From NCBI GenBank assembly GCA_963663975.2, contig CAXXRA010000011.1, positions 62,001 to 126,000 on the forward strand: a stretch of DNA of 64,000 nt, given 5' to 3'. The notes under the pieces are model-generated. The model was not told where the DNA came from and made no database searches. It was given only the letters and a program-made list of their open reading frames with translations. This stretch comes from JANQRX01 sp963663975. Its GTDB lineage: Bacteria; Pseudomonadota; Alphaproteobacteria; Rhizobiales; Kaistiaceae. A program made the translations under genes and the position numbers. Each line of letters starts with the position of its first letter. Positions within the stretch are counted from its first letter, which is position 1. Below are positions 20,258 through 29,732 of the stretch, one piece after another.

Positions 20258-20986
20258 TCAGGAGCGGTTCTTGAAGCGCCAGCTCTCGTTGCCGGTCTCG
20301 ATGATCTCGCAATGATGGGTGAGACGGTCGAGCAGGGCTGTGGTCATCTTGGGGTCGCCGAAGACGGATGGCCATTCGCCGAAGGCGAGGTTGGTGGTGA
20401 TGACGATAGAGGTGCGCTCGTAGAGCCGGCTCATGAGGTGGAAGAGCAGCTGCCCGCCGGCCTGGGCGAAGGGCAGGTAGCCGAGTTCGTCGAGGATGAC
20501 GAAGTCGCGGCGTACAAGCTGATCTGCGGTGCGGCCCTGGCGTCCGGCGCGGAGCTCGGCCTCGAGGTGGTTGACCAGGTCGACGACGTTGTAGCAGCGG
20601 CCCCGGGCGCCCTTGCGGATGCAGGAGCGCGCGATGGCGACGGCGAGATGGGTCTTGCCGGTGCCGGTGCCGCCGACCAGCACGATGTTGCGCTTGCCCT
20701 CCAGGAAGCCGCCGCCGGCGAGCTCCTGGATCAGGGGCTCGTTGACTGGCGAGGCGGCGAAGTCGAAGTCGGCCAGCTCCTTGGCCGTTGGCAACCTGGC
20801 GGACGCCATCTGGTACTTGATCGAGCGCGCCGTCTTGTCGGCGATCTCGACCTGCAGCAGCGTACCGATGATCTGCTGCACCGGATGACGACGCTTGAGC
20901 CCGTCGGCAAGGATGTCGTCGTAGGCGGCGCGCATGCCCGCGAGCTTCAACGCCGTCATCATCGCCAGCACCTCATGACGCTCCAT
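20258..20986 (-). CDS. istB: IS21 helper ATPase IstB, copy 2
   Basis: 242 aa with no difference seen from the copy at 3481-4209; Walker A and B are intact. It starts 14 nt inside the end of the istA frame. Because istA in this element is frameshifted, this copy may only act together with an IstA made elsewhere. Confidence 0.94.
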   Translation of the reverse strand: MERHEVLAMMTALKLAGMRAAYDDILADGLKRRHPVQQIIGTLLQVEIADKTARSIKYQMASARLPTAKELADFDFAASPVNEPLIQELAGGGFLEGKRNIVLVGGTGTGKTHLAVAIARSCIRKGARGRCYNVVDLVNHLEAELRAGRQGRTADQLVRRDFVILDELGYLPFAQAGGQLLFHLMSRLYERTSIVITTNLAFGEWPSVFGDPKMTTALLDRLTHHCEIIETGNESWRFKNRS

Positions 20987-22497
20987 GACCGGCCTCCCTC
21001 AGGCGATCGTAGCGCTGACAGTCGGCCACCGGCCGGTGGCGAAGCTGCAGGCCCTCGGGCGTCGGGATGGTCGCCGGCGGTGCCGGCTGGCACTGCCGGG
21101 CGAGGATGTTGAGCACGACGTCGGCGCTGCAGGCGCCGCAGTCGAGCGCCTCGGCACAGGCCGCCTCGACCGCCTCCAGCCCGTCCTCCTGAACCGCCGC
21201 GAGGATCCTCACGAACTGCCTGTCACCGTCGTCGCAACCCGTCAGCCGGGCCCGTATGCGGCCGAGCGCGCCGGGCAGTTGCCAGCCCTTGAAGGGCGCG
21301 CCATTGCGCAGCGCGCCGGGCTTCCTCGTCAGGATCGGCACGTAGTGCCACGGATCGTAGGCGACCTGGCCGCGCCCGAAGCTGCGGGGATGCTCGGCGA
21401 CGGTCTCGCCGTCCTGGCGGATGACGATCCGATCGGCGTAGGCCCGCACGTCGACCGGCCGCCCGACGGCACGGGCGGCGACGCTGTAGTGGTTGTTGTC
21501 GAAGCGCACCAGACAGGTCTTGGACACCGCCACCTCGGTGGCGTGGAAGCCGTCGAAGGGGCCGCGATAGGCCATCAAGAAGGGCCGCTCCTCCTCGAAC
21601 ACCTGCCACACCGTCTTGCTCTCGATCGTCGGATGCGGCCGCTTCTTGGCGTCCTCGATACACCGATCCATCAGCCACTCGTTGATCTCGACGTAGGAGC
21701 GGCCCCGCGGGATGGGCACGAACAGGCGGCCGCGGACGTCACCCACCTGCCTCTCGACCTGCCCCTTCTCCCAGCCCGCACCCGGAGTGCACGCCACCGG
21801 CTCCACCAGATGGTGGGAGCACAGCTCCAGAAAGCGCCGATTGTAGGCGCGCTCCTTGCCGACGAAGACCATGCTCACCGCCGTCTTCATGTTGTCGTAG
21901 ATGCCCCGCCGGCAGACCCCGCCGAAGAAGTGGAAGGCCCGTTCGTGCGCCTCGAACACCATCTCCTGGCTCTCGCGCGGGAAGATTCTGAACCAGCTGC
22001 ATGCGGCTGTAGCAGAGCCGCATGTGCGCCGCCTTCACCTTGGTCGTCACACCCGACAGGCGCGCGTACTCGTGGCTCCAGTCGAACTGGTAGGCCTCGC
22101 CGGGATCGAAGCTCAGCGGCACAAAACCCTGCGACGGCGACAACAGCCGCCACCGCCGACGCCAGGTCCTGGCGTAGCGGCGCACTGCGTCGTAGCCGCC
22201 GCCATAGCCCAGAGCCGCAAGGTCTTCATGAATCCGCAGCAGAGACAGCCGATCCCGGCGCGGCCTCTTCTCGTTGGCCTCCAGCTGGCGCTCGAGCTCA
22301 TCCACCCACGGCCCAAGCTTCGGCATCGGCTGGATCTTGCGCTCGTAGCTGTACGAGGTCTCATCGCCCCGCACCACCTTGCGCACCGTGTTCTTCGAAA
22401 CCCTCAAATCCCGGGCGATCTTCTTGATCGGAACGCCCCTCACCAGATGATCCCGACGTATCCGTGCGATCGTCTCCACAACCAGCATCTCCCCCAC
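20973..22497 (-). pseudogene. istA: IS21 transposase IstA, copy 2, frameshifted
   Basis: An extra T (AAGATTCTGAAC near 21986) shifts the frame after residue 170 (RMQLVQ). The upstream part encodes 252 aa holding the HTH and D139. The downstream frame restarts at MVFEAHERAFHFF (ATG 21962) and carries D201 and E248, so neither part has the full DDE triad. It encodes Val in SADVVLNIL, unlike copy 1. Programmed frameshifting seems unlikely because two other copies are in frame. Confidence 0.9.
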
Positions 22498-22604
22498 CTC
22501 GTCTGTCCAAACAACGAGGTGTGTTAAAAATCACAAAACCAGGGGGGTCAATTTTGGACGCCGATTACCCCACCAAGGGGGTCAATATTCCACGCCGATC
22601 AACA

Positions 22605-23960
22605 CAGCGACTCGAGATCTCGCCCAGCTATCTCAATCTGATCGAGAGCGGCCGCCGCAACGTCACCGTGCCGCTGCTGTTTGCCCTGTCGCAGCAGCTC
22701 GACGTTGCGCTGGAAGACCTGGCGGCCGGTGACGAGGGCCGGCTGGCGGCCGATCTGACCGAGATTTTTGCCGACGATCTGTTTGAGCATCACGACCTGA
22801 CCACCAGCGACGTGCGCGATCTGGTCGGCGCCACCCCGGCGACCGGGCGCGCCATAGTGACCCTCTACGACGCCTTCCGCAGTGCCCGCCGGGATCTGGC
22901 GACGGTGGTCGAGGCCGACTCGGCCGATGGTGAAACCGGCCGCGCGTTGCCGGCCGCGCTGGAGCCGGCCGAACAGGTGTCGGACTTCATCCAGACCGAG
23001 CGCAATCACTTTGCCGAACTGGAGGCGGCGGCCGAAAGGGTGGCGCAGGATTTCGAGCCCGATCAGGCCGATCCGACGTTGGGGATCACCGCATTCCTGG
23101 CCAATGCGTTCGGGGTGCGCGTGGAAATCGTCCAGCCGGACGCCGATCGCGCCATGGCCCGCAATTTCGACCCCAACGCCATGGTGCTGGAAGTTTCCGA
23201 ACGGCTGCCGCCGGCCAGCCGCCGCTTCCAGATCGCCCACCAGATCGGACAGATGGCCGGCAGATCGGACATCGACGGAATTCTGGCGCGCGCCGATCTG
23301 TCCGGCGAGGCGGCGGTTTCGCTAGCACGGGTGGCGCTGGCCAACTACTTCGCCGCTGCCCTGCTGATGCCTTACCAACCTTTTCTGGCGGCGACCCGCA
23401 GCCTCCGCTACGACATCGATCTGCTGGCAGGCCGCTTCGGCTGCAGTTTCGAACAGGTCTGTCATCGTTTGACGACGCTGAGAAGGGAGGGCGCCGGCGG
23501 CATCCCCTTCCACATGCTCAGGACCGACATCGCCGGCAACATCTCCAAGCGGCTGTCATTGTCGGGCATCCACATTCCGCGCCACGGCGCCGCCTGTCCG
23601 CGCTGGAACGTCTACTCGGCCTTCCTGCGGCCCGGTGCGATCAACATCCAGTTGTCGCGCATGCCCGATGGCCGCACCTATTTTTGCATCGCCCGGGCGA
23701 TCGAGAAGGCCGTCGGCGGCTACCACGCCCAGCACACCTACCATTCGATCGGCCTCGGCTGCGAAATCGCCTACGCCCGGGACATGGTCTACGCCGACGC
23801 CTTCGAACTCGACGGCACCGGCCCGACCGTGCCGGTCGGGACCTCGTGCCGCATCTGCGAGCGCATGGACTGCCAGCAGCGGGCCTTCCCGCCGGTCGCC
23901 CATCGGCTCGACTTCGACGAGAACAAGCGCGGCCTGTCGGCCTTCGCCGCGGCGGACTAA
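22605..23960 (+). pseudogene. ScfR/RamB-like regulator, 3' part
   Basis: 449 codons after the IS border encode the end of the HTH (LEISPSYLNLIESGRRNVTV), an IrrE-like middle with a degenerate metal-site helix (RRFQIAHQIGQMAGR) and a C-terminal short-chain fatty acyl regulator domain. The C-terminal part has paired cysteines (VGTSCRICERMDCQQRAFPP). Length and domain order match the RamB/ScfR family, which senses acyl-CoA-type signals and controls the glyoxylate and methylcitrate pathways. The frame is otherwise intact, suggesting a recent insertion. A start within this part could yield a protein without a complete DNA-binding domain. Confidence 0.93.
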
Positions 23961-24143
23961 GGGCCGGATACGCAAGGGTCCGTTCGCCCCGAATCCGGGC
24001 TCGCGCGGCGCGGAGCGCGTCCTTCGTCAGGGCCGCCGAGGGGGGCGGCCGTCTCGCCGTTGTCGGCCCCCCGCCAACCTCCCGGCTTTTTCCTTGAACC
24101 GGGCGGGCGATGATTCTACCTTCCGCCGCGCGAAACGTTTTTT

Positions 24144-24219
24144 GCAGCCGTAGCTCAGTTGGTAGAGCGTCGGGTTGTGGACCCGAAGGTCGTTGGTTCA
24201 AGACCAACCGGCTGTACCA
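24144..24219 (+). tRNA. tRNA-His (anticodon GTG)
   Basis: 76 nt with an encoded CCA. The acceptor stem is GCAGCCG/CGGCTGT with a G1-U72 pair, the D stem GCTC/GAGC, the anticodon stem TCGGG/CCCGA around loop TTGTGGA (GTG at 24177-24179), and the T stem GTTGG/CCAAC with loop TTCAAGA. The discriminator is A73 and the base before G1 is T, so no G-1 is encoded. This is the form reported for many alphaproteobacterial tRNA-His genes. Confidence 0.97.
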
Positions 24220-24373
24220 TTTTCTTCCACCGGCATTGCCTCGTTGCTACCCGTCCGGGCGGCCGAAGCCTGTCCTTGAAGAAAAATCCCCCGGCATCGC
24301 CGGCAGCCGCGCTCAAGCCGGGCGCGAGGCGCATCACCTGCCGGCAATCGGTCGCGTATCCGTCAGCTCGATT

Positions 24374-25426
24374 CTATCCGCCGCCCCCGCCCTGGACGGC
24401 AAAACATCCATGGTAGAGCTGTGGCACGACGCCGGGATTGGTGGCGCACAAATGGAAGGGCGCCAGCTGCTGTTCGTCGCTGTACTGAAGGTATGGCCCA
24501 ATCAGATAGCGACCCTCGCCGGTGGTGAAATAACCATATTCGTCGAGCCGCCCAACGACCGAGGGGTCGGACGCCTCAATGGCGCTTTTCAGCTTGTCCC
24601 CCACGATAAAATTGTCCGGAAGCTGATCGAATGGACCGTCATAATAGTTGTTGACGGAGACGTTGTAGATAAGAACTCCGATGAGTATCTTTCGCTCCCT
24701 TTGGTCACGATAAAACGCAAATCCGGTCCGCCGACCGATCTGGATTGAATCTGTAAACGAAGCGGGGCGAAACTGATCCGGAACTTGGCGGGTTTCGTTC
24801 AAGATATAGTGAAAAATCTTTAGATCGCGGTTGAAGACAAGGAAAAACTCAAGCCCCGACTCGTCGAATACCGGACCGAGATAGTCTTCATTGCCGTTCA
24901 AATAGCCGTCGGGGGGGCGTTCTTCGGCCAAATCATTAAGGAGGAACGTGACGCTGCGGTTCCCGTGGGTGACACGGTATGCCAGCGGCCCCAGCTTCTC
25001 CAGGGCAACGCCATCCTCACGCGAGAGCGGCTTGTAGTGCATGCCTCCTTCCCGCACGCCGGCGTTGGCAGAGGGGAAATAGGCAAAATGCACAAGCCCG
25101 TCATCGCGGTCGATGGCTGCCAGGCGGATATTGCCGGCATACTCGATTCCACCATGATGGAACCGAAAATAGTAATAGTTCTCCGTAGGATAAACCTTCA
25201 CTTCGGCGGGCAGCATGGACAGGACGTAGTCAAAGACGGCCTCGACATCATTGATATCCAGATCCAAATCGATGCCAAACTCTTCAACCAGCGACTGATT
25301 TGTTACCAGTGAGGGAGCGGTTGCCTCGGTTGCCTTGTGCTCCGCGGCGTCCGATTGTGACGGCCACAAAAGCCCGGCCGCCAACAGCGCGGTCGTCCAG
25401 CCCGCGCGGCCGGTTCGTTTCACCAT
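24374..25426 (-). CDS. Secreted protein of unknown function, partner of the repeat protein
   Basis: 350 aa. A signal peptide is clear (TALLAAGLLWPSQSDAAEH, cleavage near SDA-A). The mature part is rich in Tyr, Asp and Gly with alternating beta-like strands, e.g. ENYYYFRFHHGGIEYAGNIR and NDLAEERPPDGYLNGNEDY. It includes one Cys in FHLCATNPG and one in YHGCFAVQ, possibly a disulfide. I recognise no family. It ends with a Gly run. It begins 18 bp after the stop of the repeat-protein gene, so the two probably form an operon whose products act outside the inner membrane. Confidence 0.75.
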   Translation of the reverse strand: MVKRTGRAGWTTALLAAGLLWPSQSDAAEHKATEATAPSLVTNQSLVEEFGIDLDLDINDVEAVFDYVLSMLPAEVKVYPTENYYYFRFHHGGIEYAGNIRLAAIDRDDGLVHFAYFPSANAGVREGGMHYKPLSREDGVALEKLGPLAYRVTHGNRSVTFLLNDLAEERPPDGYLNGNEDYLGPVFDESGLEFFLVFNRDLKIFHYILNETRQVPDQFRPASFTDSIQIGRRTGFAFYRDQRERKILIGVLIYNVSVNNYYDGPFDQLPDNFIVGDKLKSAIEASDPSVVGRLDEYGYFTTGEGRYLIGPYLQYSDEQQLAPFHLCATNPGVVPQLYHGCFAVQGGGGG

Positions 25427-25444
25427 GAACCAGTGTTCCCTTTA

Positions 25445-27239
25445 CTACGGCACGATCAGATTGGGATTGATCTGCAACTGCACCGGCGGTTGCACCAGCG
25501 GCTGCGATGTCTTTGGATCGTGCGGCGGGGTAGGCGTTTGCGGCAGTAGCTGCCTGAGAATATCCGGATTGATCTGGGGTATCGGAAGCCCTCCCGGACG
25601 GGTGGCCGAGCCAAGCGGTAAATGAAGTTGGGGGGTCGACCCCCTCGGCAGGTGGACCTGCGGCGCGGAGCCGACCGGTTGATGGATTCGTCCCGGCGAT
25701 CTCGGCAGCGTGTGGACCGAACCGGTCGGTTGGTGAATCTGCACCGACCCAATCGGCAGATGAAGTTGCGGTGTCGAGCCCCTCGGCACGTGGACCGGCG
25801 GCGCGGAGGCCGCAGGTAGATGAATCGATCCCGGCGGCGTGTGGGTGACCGAGCCGATGGGCAGATGGACTTGCGGGCGCGAGCCCAGGGGCTGATGAAG
25901 TTGCAATGAGCCCCTCGGCAGGTGGACCGGCGGCGCGGAGGCCGCAGGCAGATGGACCGATCCCGGCGGGGTGTGCGGACCGAACGACCCGACCGGCAGG
26001 TGGACCGACCCCAGCGGCTGGTGCGGTGCCACGACCGAACCGACGGGTAGATGCACCGGTGGTGGTGCTGGTGCCGGCCCCGTTGGCGGCGTGATGCCGC
26101 CCACCGATCCAATCGGCAAATGGATCGAACCAACCGGCTGATGGCCGGCCGATCCTGGCGGGAAATGCAGCGAGCCCGGTGGGAAATGGCCAACCGAGCC
26201 GATGGGAAGATGAATCGATCCAAGCGGAAGATGGGCAATGGATTGGACCGGTTCATGCAGCTGCGGCGCTGATAGCACTGGTAGATGGATCGAGCCTGCC
26301 GGCTGATGGCCACCCGAACCGGCCGGGAAATGGAGCGATCCCGGTGGGAAATGGCCTGCCGATCCGATCGGGAAATGCAGAGATCCAGGAGGCTGGTGCC
26401 CCGCGCCTGAGCCGATTGGCAGGTGAATGGAGTCAAGCGGCAGATGGCCGAGATTCGATCCGATCGGGAAATGGATCGATTGCGGGAATTGACCGCCGCC
26501 CGATCCGATCGGCAGGTGGATCGAAGCCGGGAACAGGTGGCCGCCGCCGGAACCGAAGGGCCAGTGAATGGATGCCGGGAACTGGTGTCCTGGATTGGAT
26601 CCAAACGGCAGATGGATCGACGTCGGGAAGATGTGCCCGCCGCCGGAGCCGATCGGCAGGTGGATCGATGCCGGGAACAGGTGCCCCGGATTCGAACCGA
26701 GCGGGAAATGGATCGATTGCGGGAATTGATGACCCTGATTGGAGCCCAGCGGGAAATGTATGGAGTGGGGGAACAGGTGGCCGGGGTTCGATCCGAACGG
26801 CAGATGGATCGACTGCGGGAACTGATGCGCCGGGTTGGAGCCGAACGGCAAATGGATCGATTGCGGAAAAAGATGCGCCGGGTTTGAACCGAACGGCAGA
26901 TGGATGGACTGCGGAAACAGGTGGCCGCCGCCCGATCCAAGAGGAAGGTGAATGGAGTTGGGGAACAAATGCCCGCCAAACGAGCCGAACGGCAGATGGA
27001 TGGAGTTCGGGAATAGGTGACCGCCGCCGGAGCCAAAGGGAAGATGAATGGAGTTCGGGAACAGGTGACCGCCGCCGGAGCCGAGCGGAAAGATGAACCG
27101 AATTCGGGAAGACATGCCCCGGAGCCGATCCAAACGGGAGATGCACCGAGGCCGGGAACAGGTGCGCCGGGCCGGAACCGACCGGCAGGTGGATGGACTG
27201 CGGGAAGAGATGCGCCGGACCCGATCCGATGGGCTGGTG
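25445..27239 (-). pseudogene. HLPxGS-repeat secreted protein, C-terminal repeat part
   Basis: The 3' portion of a giant gene whose 5' part is at 29733-32064, split by IS21 copy 3. From the IS border it reads PIGSGPAHLFPQSIHLPVGS. Near 27089 the frame moves by one base (CTTTCCG where CTTCCG would keep HLPLGS) into a long frame ending at 25445. The repeat unit is 16 residues, with consensus GS-(G/N)-(G/P)-(G/A)-H-(L/Q)-FP-x-S-I-H-(L/F)-P-x. Towards the C-terminus units become irregular and end in a Pro/Gln-rich tail with LLPQTPTPPHDPK. Histidine recurs about twice per unit. Confidence 0.8.
25600..27239 (-). repeat. 48-bp coding tandem repeat array (HLPxGS repeats)
   Basis: About 1.6 kb of tandem units with a 48-bp period encode the 16-residue HLPxGS repeat. 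Units are most regular at 26430-27239 and diverge towards 25600. Because the period is a multiple of three and stops are rare in the unit, several other frames on both strands also stay open; these are not separate genes. Confidence 0.9.
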
Positions 27240-27346
27240 TGTTGATCGGCGTGGAATATTGACCCCCTTGGTGGGGTAATCGGCGTCCAAAATTGACCCC
27301 CCTGGTTTTGTGATTTTTAACACACCTCGTTGTTTGGACAGACGAG

Positions 27347-28870
27347 GTGGGGGAGATGCTGGTTGTGGAGACGATCGCACGGATACGTCGGGATCATCTG
27401 GTGAGGGGCGTTCCGATCAAGAAGATCGCCCGGGATTTGAGGGTTTCGAAGAACACGGTGCGCAAGGTGGTGCGGGGCGATGAGACCTCGTACAGCTACG
27501 AGCGCAAGATCCAGCCGATGCCGAAGCTTGGGCCGTGGGTGGATGAGCTCGAGCGCCAGCTGGAGGCCAACGAGAAGAGGCCGCGCCGGGATCGGCTGTC
27601 TCTGCTGCGGATTCATGAAGACCTTGCGGCTCTGGGCTATGGCGGCGGCTACGACGCAGTGCGCCGCTACGCCAGGACCTGGCGTCGGCGGTGGCGGCTG
27701 TTGTCGCCGTCGCAGGGTTTTGTGCCGCTGAGCTTCGATCCCGGCGAGGCCTACCAGTTCGACTGGAGCCACGAGTACGCGCGCCTGTCGGGTGTGACGA
27801 CCAAGGTGAAGGCGGCGCACATGCGGCTCTGCTACAGCCGCATGCAGCTGGTTCAGATCTTCCCGCGCGAGAGCCAGGAGATGGTGTTCGAGGCGCACGA
27901 ACGGGCCTTCCACTTCTTCGGCGGGGTCTGCCGGCGGGGCATCTACGACAACATGAAGACGGCGGTGAGCATGGTCTTCGTCGGCAAGGAGCGCGCCTAC
28001 AATCGGCGCTTTCTGGAGCTGTGCTCCCACCATCTGGTGGAGCCGGTGGCGTGCACTCCGGGTGCGGGCTGGGAGAAGGGGCAGGTCGAGAGGCAGGTGG
28101 GTGACGTCCGCGGCCGCCTGTTCGTGCCCATCCCGCGGGGCCGCTCCTACGTCGAGATCAACGAGTGGCTGATGGATCGGTGTATCGAGGACGCCAAGAA
28201 GCGGCCGCATCCGACGATCGAGAGCAAGACGGTGTGGCAGGTGTTCGAGGAGGAGCGGCCCTTCTTGATGGCCTATCGCGGCCCCTTCGACGGCTTCCAC
28301 GCCACCGAGGTGGCGGTGTCCAAGACCTGTCTGGTGCGCTTCGACAACAACCACTACAGCGTCGCCGCCCGTGCCGTCGGGCGGCCGGTCGACGTGCGGG
28401 CCTACGCCGATCGGATCGTCATCCGCCAGGACGGCGAGACCGTCGCCGAGCATCCCCGCAGCTTCGGGCGCGGCCAGGTCGCCTACGATCCGTGGCACTA
28501 CGTGCCGATCCTGACGAGGAAGCCCGGCGCGCTGCGCAATGGCGCGCCCTTCAAGGGCTGGCAACTGCCCGGCGCGCTCGGCCGCATACGGGCCCGGCTG
28601 ACGGGTTGCGACGACGGTGACAGGCAGTTCGTGAGGATCCTCGCGGCGGTTCAGGAGGACGGGCTGGAGGCGGTCGAGGCGGCCTGTGCCGAGGCGCTCG
28701 ACTGCGGCGCCTGCAGCGCCGACGTCGTGCTCAACATCCTCGCCCGGCAGTGCCAGCCGGCACCGCCGGCGACCATCCCGACGCCCGAGGGCCTGCAGCT
28801 TCGCCACCGGCCGGTGGCCGACTGTCAGCGCTACGATCGCCTGAGGGAGGCCGGTCATGGAGCGTCATGA
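27347..28870 (+). CDS. istA: IS21 transposase IstA, copy 3, intact
   Basis: 507 aa, complete DDE triad (D139, D201, E248), no frameshift at the AAGATCTGAAC site. It shares the C-terminal Val variant (SADVVLNIL, base 28728) with copy 2 but not the copy 2 frameshift. The stop overlaps the istB start by 14 nt. Confidence 0.96.
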   Translation: MGEMLVVETIARIRRDHLVRGVPIKKIARDLRVSKNTVRKVVRGDETSYSYERKIQPMPKLGPWVDELERQLEANEKRPRRDRLSLLRIHEDLAALGYGGGYDAVRRYARTWRRRWRLLSPSQGFVPLSFDPGEAYQFDWSHEYARLSGVTTKVKAAHMRLCYSRMQLVQIFPRESQEMVFEAHERAFHFFGGVCRRGIYDNMKTAVSMVFVGKERAYNRRFLELCSHHLVEPVACTPGAGWEKGQVERQVGDVRGRLFVPIPRGRSYVEINEWLMDRCIEDAKKRPHPTIESKTVWQVFEEERPFLMAYRGPFDGFHATEVAVSKTCLVRFDNNHYSVAARAVGRPVDVRAYADRIVIRQDGETVAEHPRSFGRGQVAYDPWHYVPILTRKPGALRNGAPFKGWQLPGALGRIRARLTGCDDGDRQFVRILAAVQEDGLEAVEAACAEALDCGACSADVVLNILARQCQPAPPATIPTPEGLQLRHRPVADCQRYDRLREAGHGAS

Positions 28871-29585
28871 GGTGCTGGCGATGATGACGGCGTTGAAGCT
28901 CGCGGGCATGCGCGCCGCCTACGACGACATCCTTGCCGACGGGCTCAAGCGTCGTCATCCGGTGCAGCAGATCATCGGTACGCTGCTGCAGGTCGAGATC
29001 GCCGACAAGACGGCGCGCTCGATCAAGTACCAGATGGCGTCCGCCAGGTTGCCAACGGCCAAGGAGCTGGCCGACTTCGACTTCGCCGCCTCGCCAGTCA
29101 ACGAGCCCCTGATCCAGGAGCTCGCCGGCGGCGGCTTCCTGGAGGGCAAGCGCAACATCGTGCTGGTCGGCGGCACCGGCACCGGCAAGACCCATCTCGC
29201 CGTCGCCATCGCGCGCTCCTGCATCCGCAAGGGCGCCCGGGGCCGCTGCTACAACGTCGTCGACCTGGTCAACCACCTCGAGGCCGAGCTCCGCGCCGGA
29301 CGCCAGGGCCGCACCGCAGATCAGCTTGTACGCCGCGACTTCGTCATCCTCGACGAACTCGGCTACCTGCCCTTCGCCCAGGCCGGCGGGCAGCTGCTCT
29401 TCCACCTCATGAGCCGGCTCTACGAGCGCACCTCTATCGTCATCACCACCAACCTCGCCTTCGGCGAATGGCCATCCGTCTTCGGCGACCCCAAGATGAC
29501 CACAGCCCTGCTCGACCGTCTCACCCATCATTGCGAGATCATCGAGACCGGCAACGAGAGCTGGCGCTTCAAGAACCGCTCCTGA
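28857..29585 (+). CDS. istB: IS21 helper ATPase IstB, copy 3
   Basis: 242 aa, same sequence as the other copies with intact Walker A and B. Together with the intact IstA it makes this a self-sufficient element. The stop is followed by 147 bp of right-end terminal repeats before the element border. Confidence 0.95.
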   Translation: MERHEVLAMMTALKLAGMRAAYDDILADGLKRRHPVQQIIGTLLQVEIADKTARSIKYQMASARLPTAKELADFDFAASPVNEPLIQELAGGGFLEGKRNIVLVGGTGTGKTHLAVAIARSCIRKGARGRCYNVVDLVNHLEAELRAGRQGRTADQLVRRDFVILDELGYLPFAQAGGQLLFHLMSRLYERTSIVITTNLAFGEWPSVFGDPKMTTALLDRLTHHCEIIETGNESWRFKNRS

Positions 29586-29732
29586 GCCGCCGCCGGCCGT
29601 GCCTGCGGCCCGGTTGCCCCGGTGGGTCAACAGGTACCCCCCCTATTGACTACCGGGACAACCTCCGCCGTGCCGCTCAGGGGAGTCAATTTTGCACGCC
29701 GATCGGGGGTCAATATTGAAAGCCGTTTGACA

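Larger units (their letters stand above)
20111..22604 (-). mobile_element. IS21-family insertion sequence, copy 2 (2494 bp)
   Basis: Same ends as copy 1. Flanked by a perfect 6-bp direct repeat CAGCGA (20105-20110 and 22605-22610), so the insertion has stayed unrearranged. One base longer than copies 1 and 3 because of an extra T in istA. It splits the regulator next to aceA. Confidence 0.96.
27240..29732 (+). mobile_element. IS21-family insertion sequence, copy 3, inverted (2493 bp)
   Basis: Opposite orientation to copies 1, 2 and 4. Flanked by a perfect 8-bp direct repeat GGCTGGTG (27232-27239 and 29733-29740). Removing the IS and one repeat restores IHQPIGSGPAHLFPQ in the host gene. istA and istB are both intact, so this is a second potentially active copy. 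Confidence 0.96.

Noticed and set aside
21962..22000. Programmed frameshift in istA of copies 2 and 4
   Set aside because: Copies 1 and 3 encode the same protein without the extra base and no slippery site is evident, so a plain indel is simpler.
25456..27096. Long alternative frames on both strands through the HLPxGS array
   Set aside because: Explained by the 48-bp period of the repeat; translations are low-complexity Arg/Ser/Asp strings without start signals.
25600..27239. Possible CRISPR array
   Set aside because: The period is constant but there are no unique spacers; the units are coding and gradually diverge, and no cas genes are near.
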